Assembly (NCBI GenBank): GCA_947460795.1 | Contig: CANHJA010000123.1 | Coordinates: forward strand, 1-6,874 | Direction of reading: 5' to 3' | Length of the DNA: 6,874 nt | From: Bacteroidota bacterium | Lineage (GTDB): Bacteria; Bacteroidota; Bacteroidia; Chitinophagales; Chitinophagaceae | Part shown: positions 6,226-6,874 of the stretch, piece after piece | Layout: each line of letters starts with the position of its first letter | Numbering within the stretch: position 1 is the first letter of the stretch | The notes under the pieces: model-generated | The model's database searches: none | The model's input: the letters and a program-made list of their open reading frames with translations, nothing else | What the model was told of the DNA's origin: nothing | Made by a program: the position numbers and the translations under genes

Positions 6226-6874
6226 AAAAACTATTTTTCTTCCTTATTCTCATATTTTGTACCAATGTATTTTTTGCGCAGGATCAGCTCATCAATGTTG
6301 CAAAGCAATATTTTTTAGCAGGTGATTTTGAAAAAGCAGCGGCAACATATAAGCAATTGGTTATTTACAATGAAGATAATCCAGAAATTATAGATGCTTA
6401 TATTCAATCATTGATAGGGATTAAAGATTTTACTTCAGCTGAAAAATTTATAAAAAGCCAGTTAAAAAAGAAAAATAATCCATCGAAATACAATTTTTTA
6501 TTGGCTAAAGTATACAAGGAACAAGGTGAAACCAAAAAATCAACAAAAATCATCAATGGAATCATTGATGATTTAAAACCTTTACAAGAAGAAATCAAAT
6601 CGACCGCCAATTTATTTGAAAAAGCCAATATGCTGGATGACGCCATCAAAGTGTATGAAAAAGGAAAATTATTAAATAAAGACAATCCATATATTTTTGC
6701 AGAAGAGTTGGCATTGTTATACGATAAAAAGGGGGATGCAAACAAAGCAACTAATTGCCTTTTGGATGTTTATATTTCGAATGGAGACAAGTCGGAAGAT
6801 GTAAAATCGGCTTTGTTGCGCATTTTGAATAAGCCCGAAAAAATAGTTGCTTTTAAGACGTTAGTTTCAAAAAA
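6222..6874 (+). CDS. Exported tetratricopeptide-repeat protein, N-terminal part
   Basis: The frame is open from ATG 6222 to the window edge, giving 217 complete codons; the gene continues beyond. Residues 1-19 (MKKLFFFLILIFCTNVFFA) are a Sec signal peptide, with cleavage likely before Q20. C13 is not a lipobox cysteine because Phe stands at -1, so a lipoprotein is unlikely. The mature part is all-helical with TPR-type repeats at about 22-54 (AKQYFLAGDFEKAAATYKQL), 55-87, 90-122 (LAKVYKEQGETKKSTKIING), 126-155 (ANLFEKANMLDDAIKVYEKG) and 156-190 (LALLYDKKGDANKATNCLLD). TPR arrays act as protein-binding scaffolds, and here the site would be the periplasm or outer membrane. No enzymatic motif is visible and the partner is unknown. 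GATATTTG ends 5 bases before the ATG, and a possible SD-led short ORF overlaps the start. The start is supported by the signal peptide. Confidence 0.85.
   Translation, partial: MKKLFFFLILIFCTNVFFAQDQLINVAKQYFLAGDFEKAAATYKQLVIYNEDNPEIIDAYIQSLIGIKDFTSAEKFIKSQLKKKNNPSKYNFLLAKVYKEQGETKKSTKIINGIIDDLKPLQEEIKSTANLFEKANMLDDAIKVYEKGKLLNKDNPYIFAEELALLYDKKGDANKATNCLLDVYISNGDKSEDVKSALLRILNKPEKIVAFKTLVSK

Noticed and set aside
6404..6745. 113-codon open frame on the - strand
   Set aside because: It runs opposite the TPR gene, which has a signal peptide and repeat structure; the antisense product is a Phe/Ser/Leu-rich shadow.

Overview
The DNA is AT-rich, and the genes start without Shine-Dalgarno sequences, with A/T-rich leaders. 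A tRNA promoter matches the Bacteroidota consensus (TTG, 19 bases, TAnnTTTG). The TonB receptor and RecQ proteins are also of Bacteroidota type. I therefore read the window as chromosomal DNA of a member of the Bacteroidota (Flavobacteriia or Chitinophagia-like). I cannot place it more finely from sequence alone.

Layout. Positions 1-236 (+) hold the last 77 codons of a GT4-type glycosyltransferase. Positions 263-1228 (+) hold a complete NAD-dependent nucleotide-sugar epimerase of the WbpP/TviC type, so the left edge looks like the end of a surface-polysaccharide (O-antigen or capsule) cluster. A strong hairpin at 1229-1258 separates it from a convergent TonB-dependent outer-membrane receptor with a heme-receptor-like plug (1277-3490, -). 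Upstream of the receptor, on the same strand, lie an intrinsic terminator, a tRNA-Phe(GAA) gene (3583-3655, -) with its own promoter, and recQ (3734-5965, -). A 256-bp divergent intergenic region separates recQ from the start of an exported TPR protein that runs off the right edge (6222-6874, +).

The genes do not form one pathway. They are an envelope-sugar pair, an outer-membrane uptake receptor, a tRNA, a DNA-repair helicase and an exported TPR protein, each apparently its own transcription unit apart from the first two. I see no mobile element, CRISPR array, toxin-antitoxin pair or defence system. I do not think the window contains a new multi-gene system.

The points worth a second look are small: a TAnnTTT promoter-like motif placed 4-5 bases before three start codons; a perfect SD core in front of a 20-codon ORF that overlaps the TPR gene start; a bulged 20-bp palindrome between recQ and the TPR gene; a C-A mismatch in the tRNA-Phe acceptor stem; and the absence of histidine in the loop of the receptor that normally carries a heme ligand.
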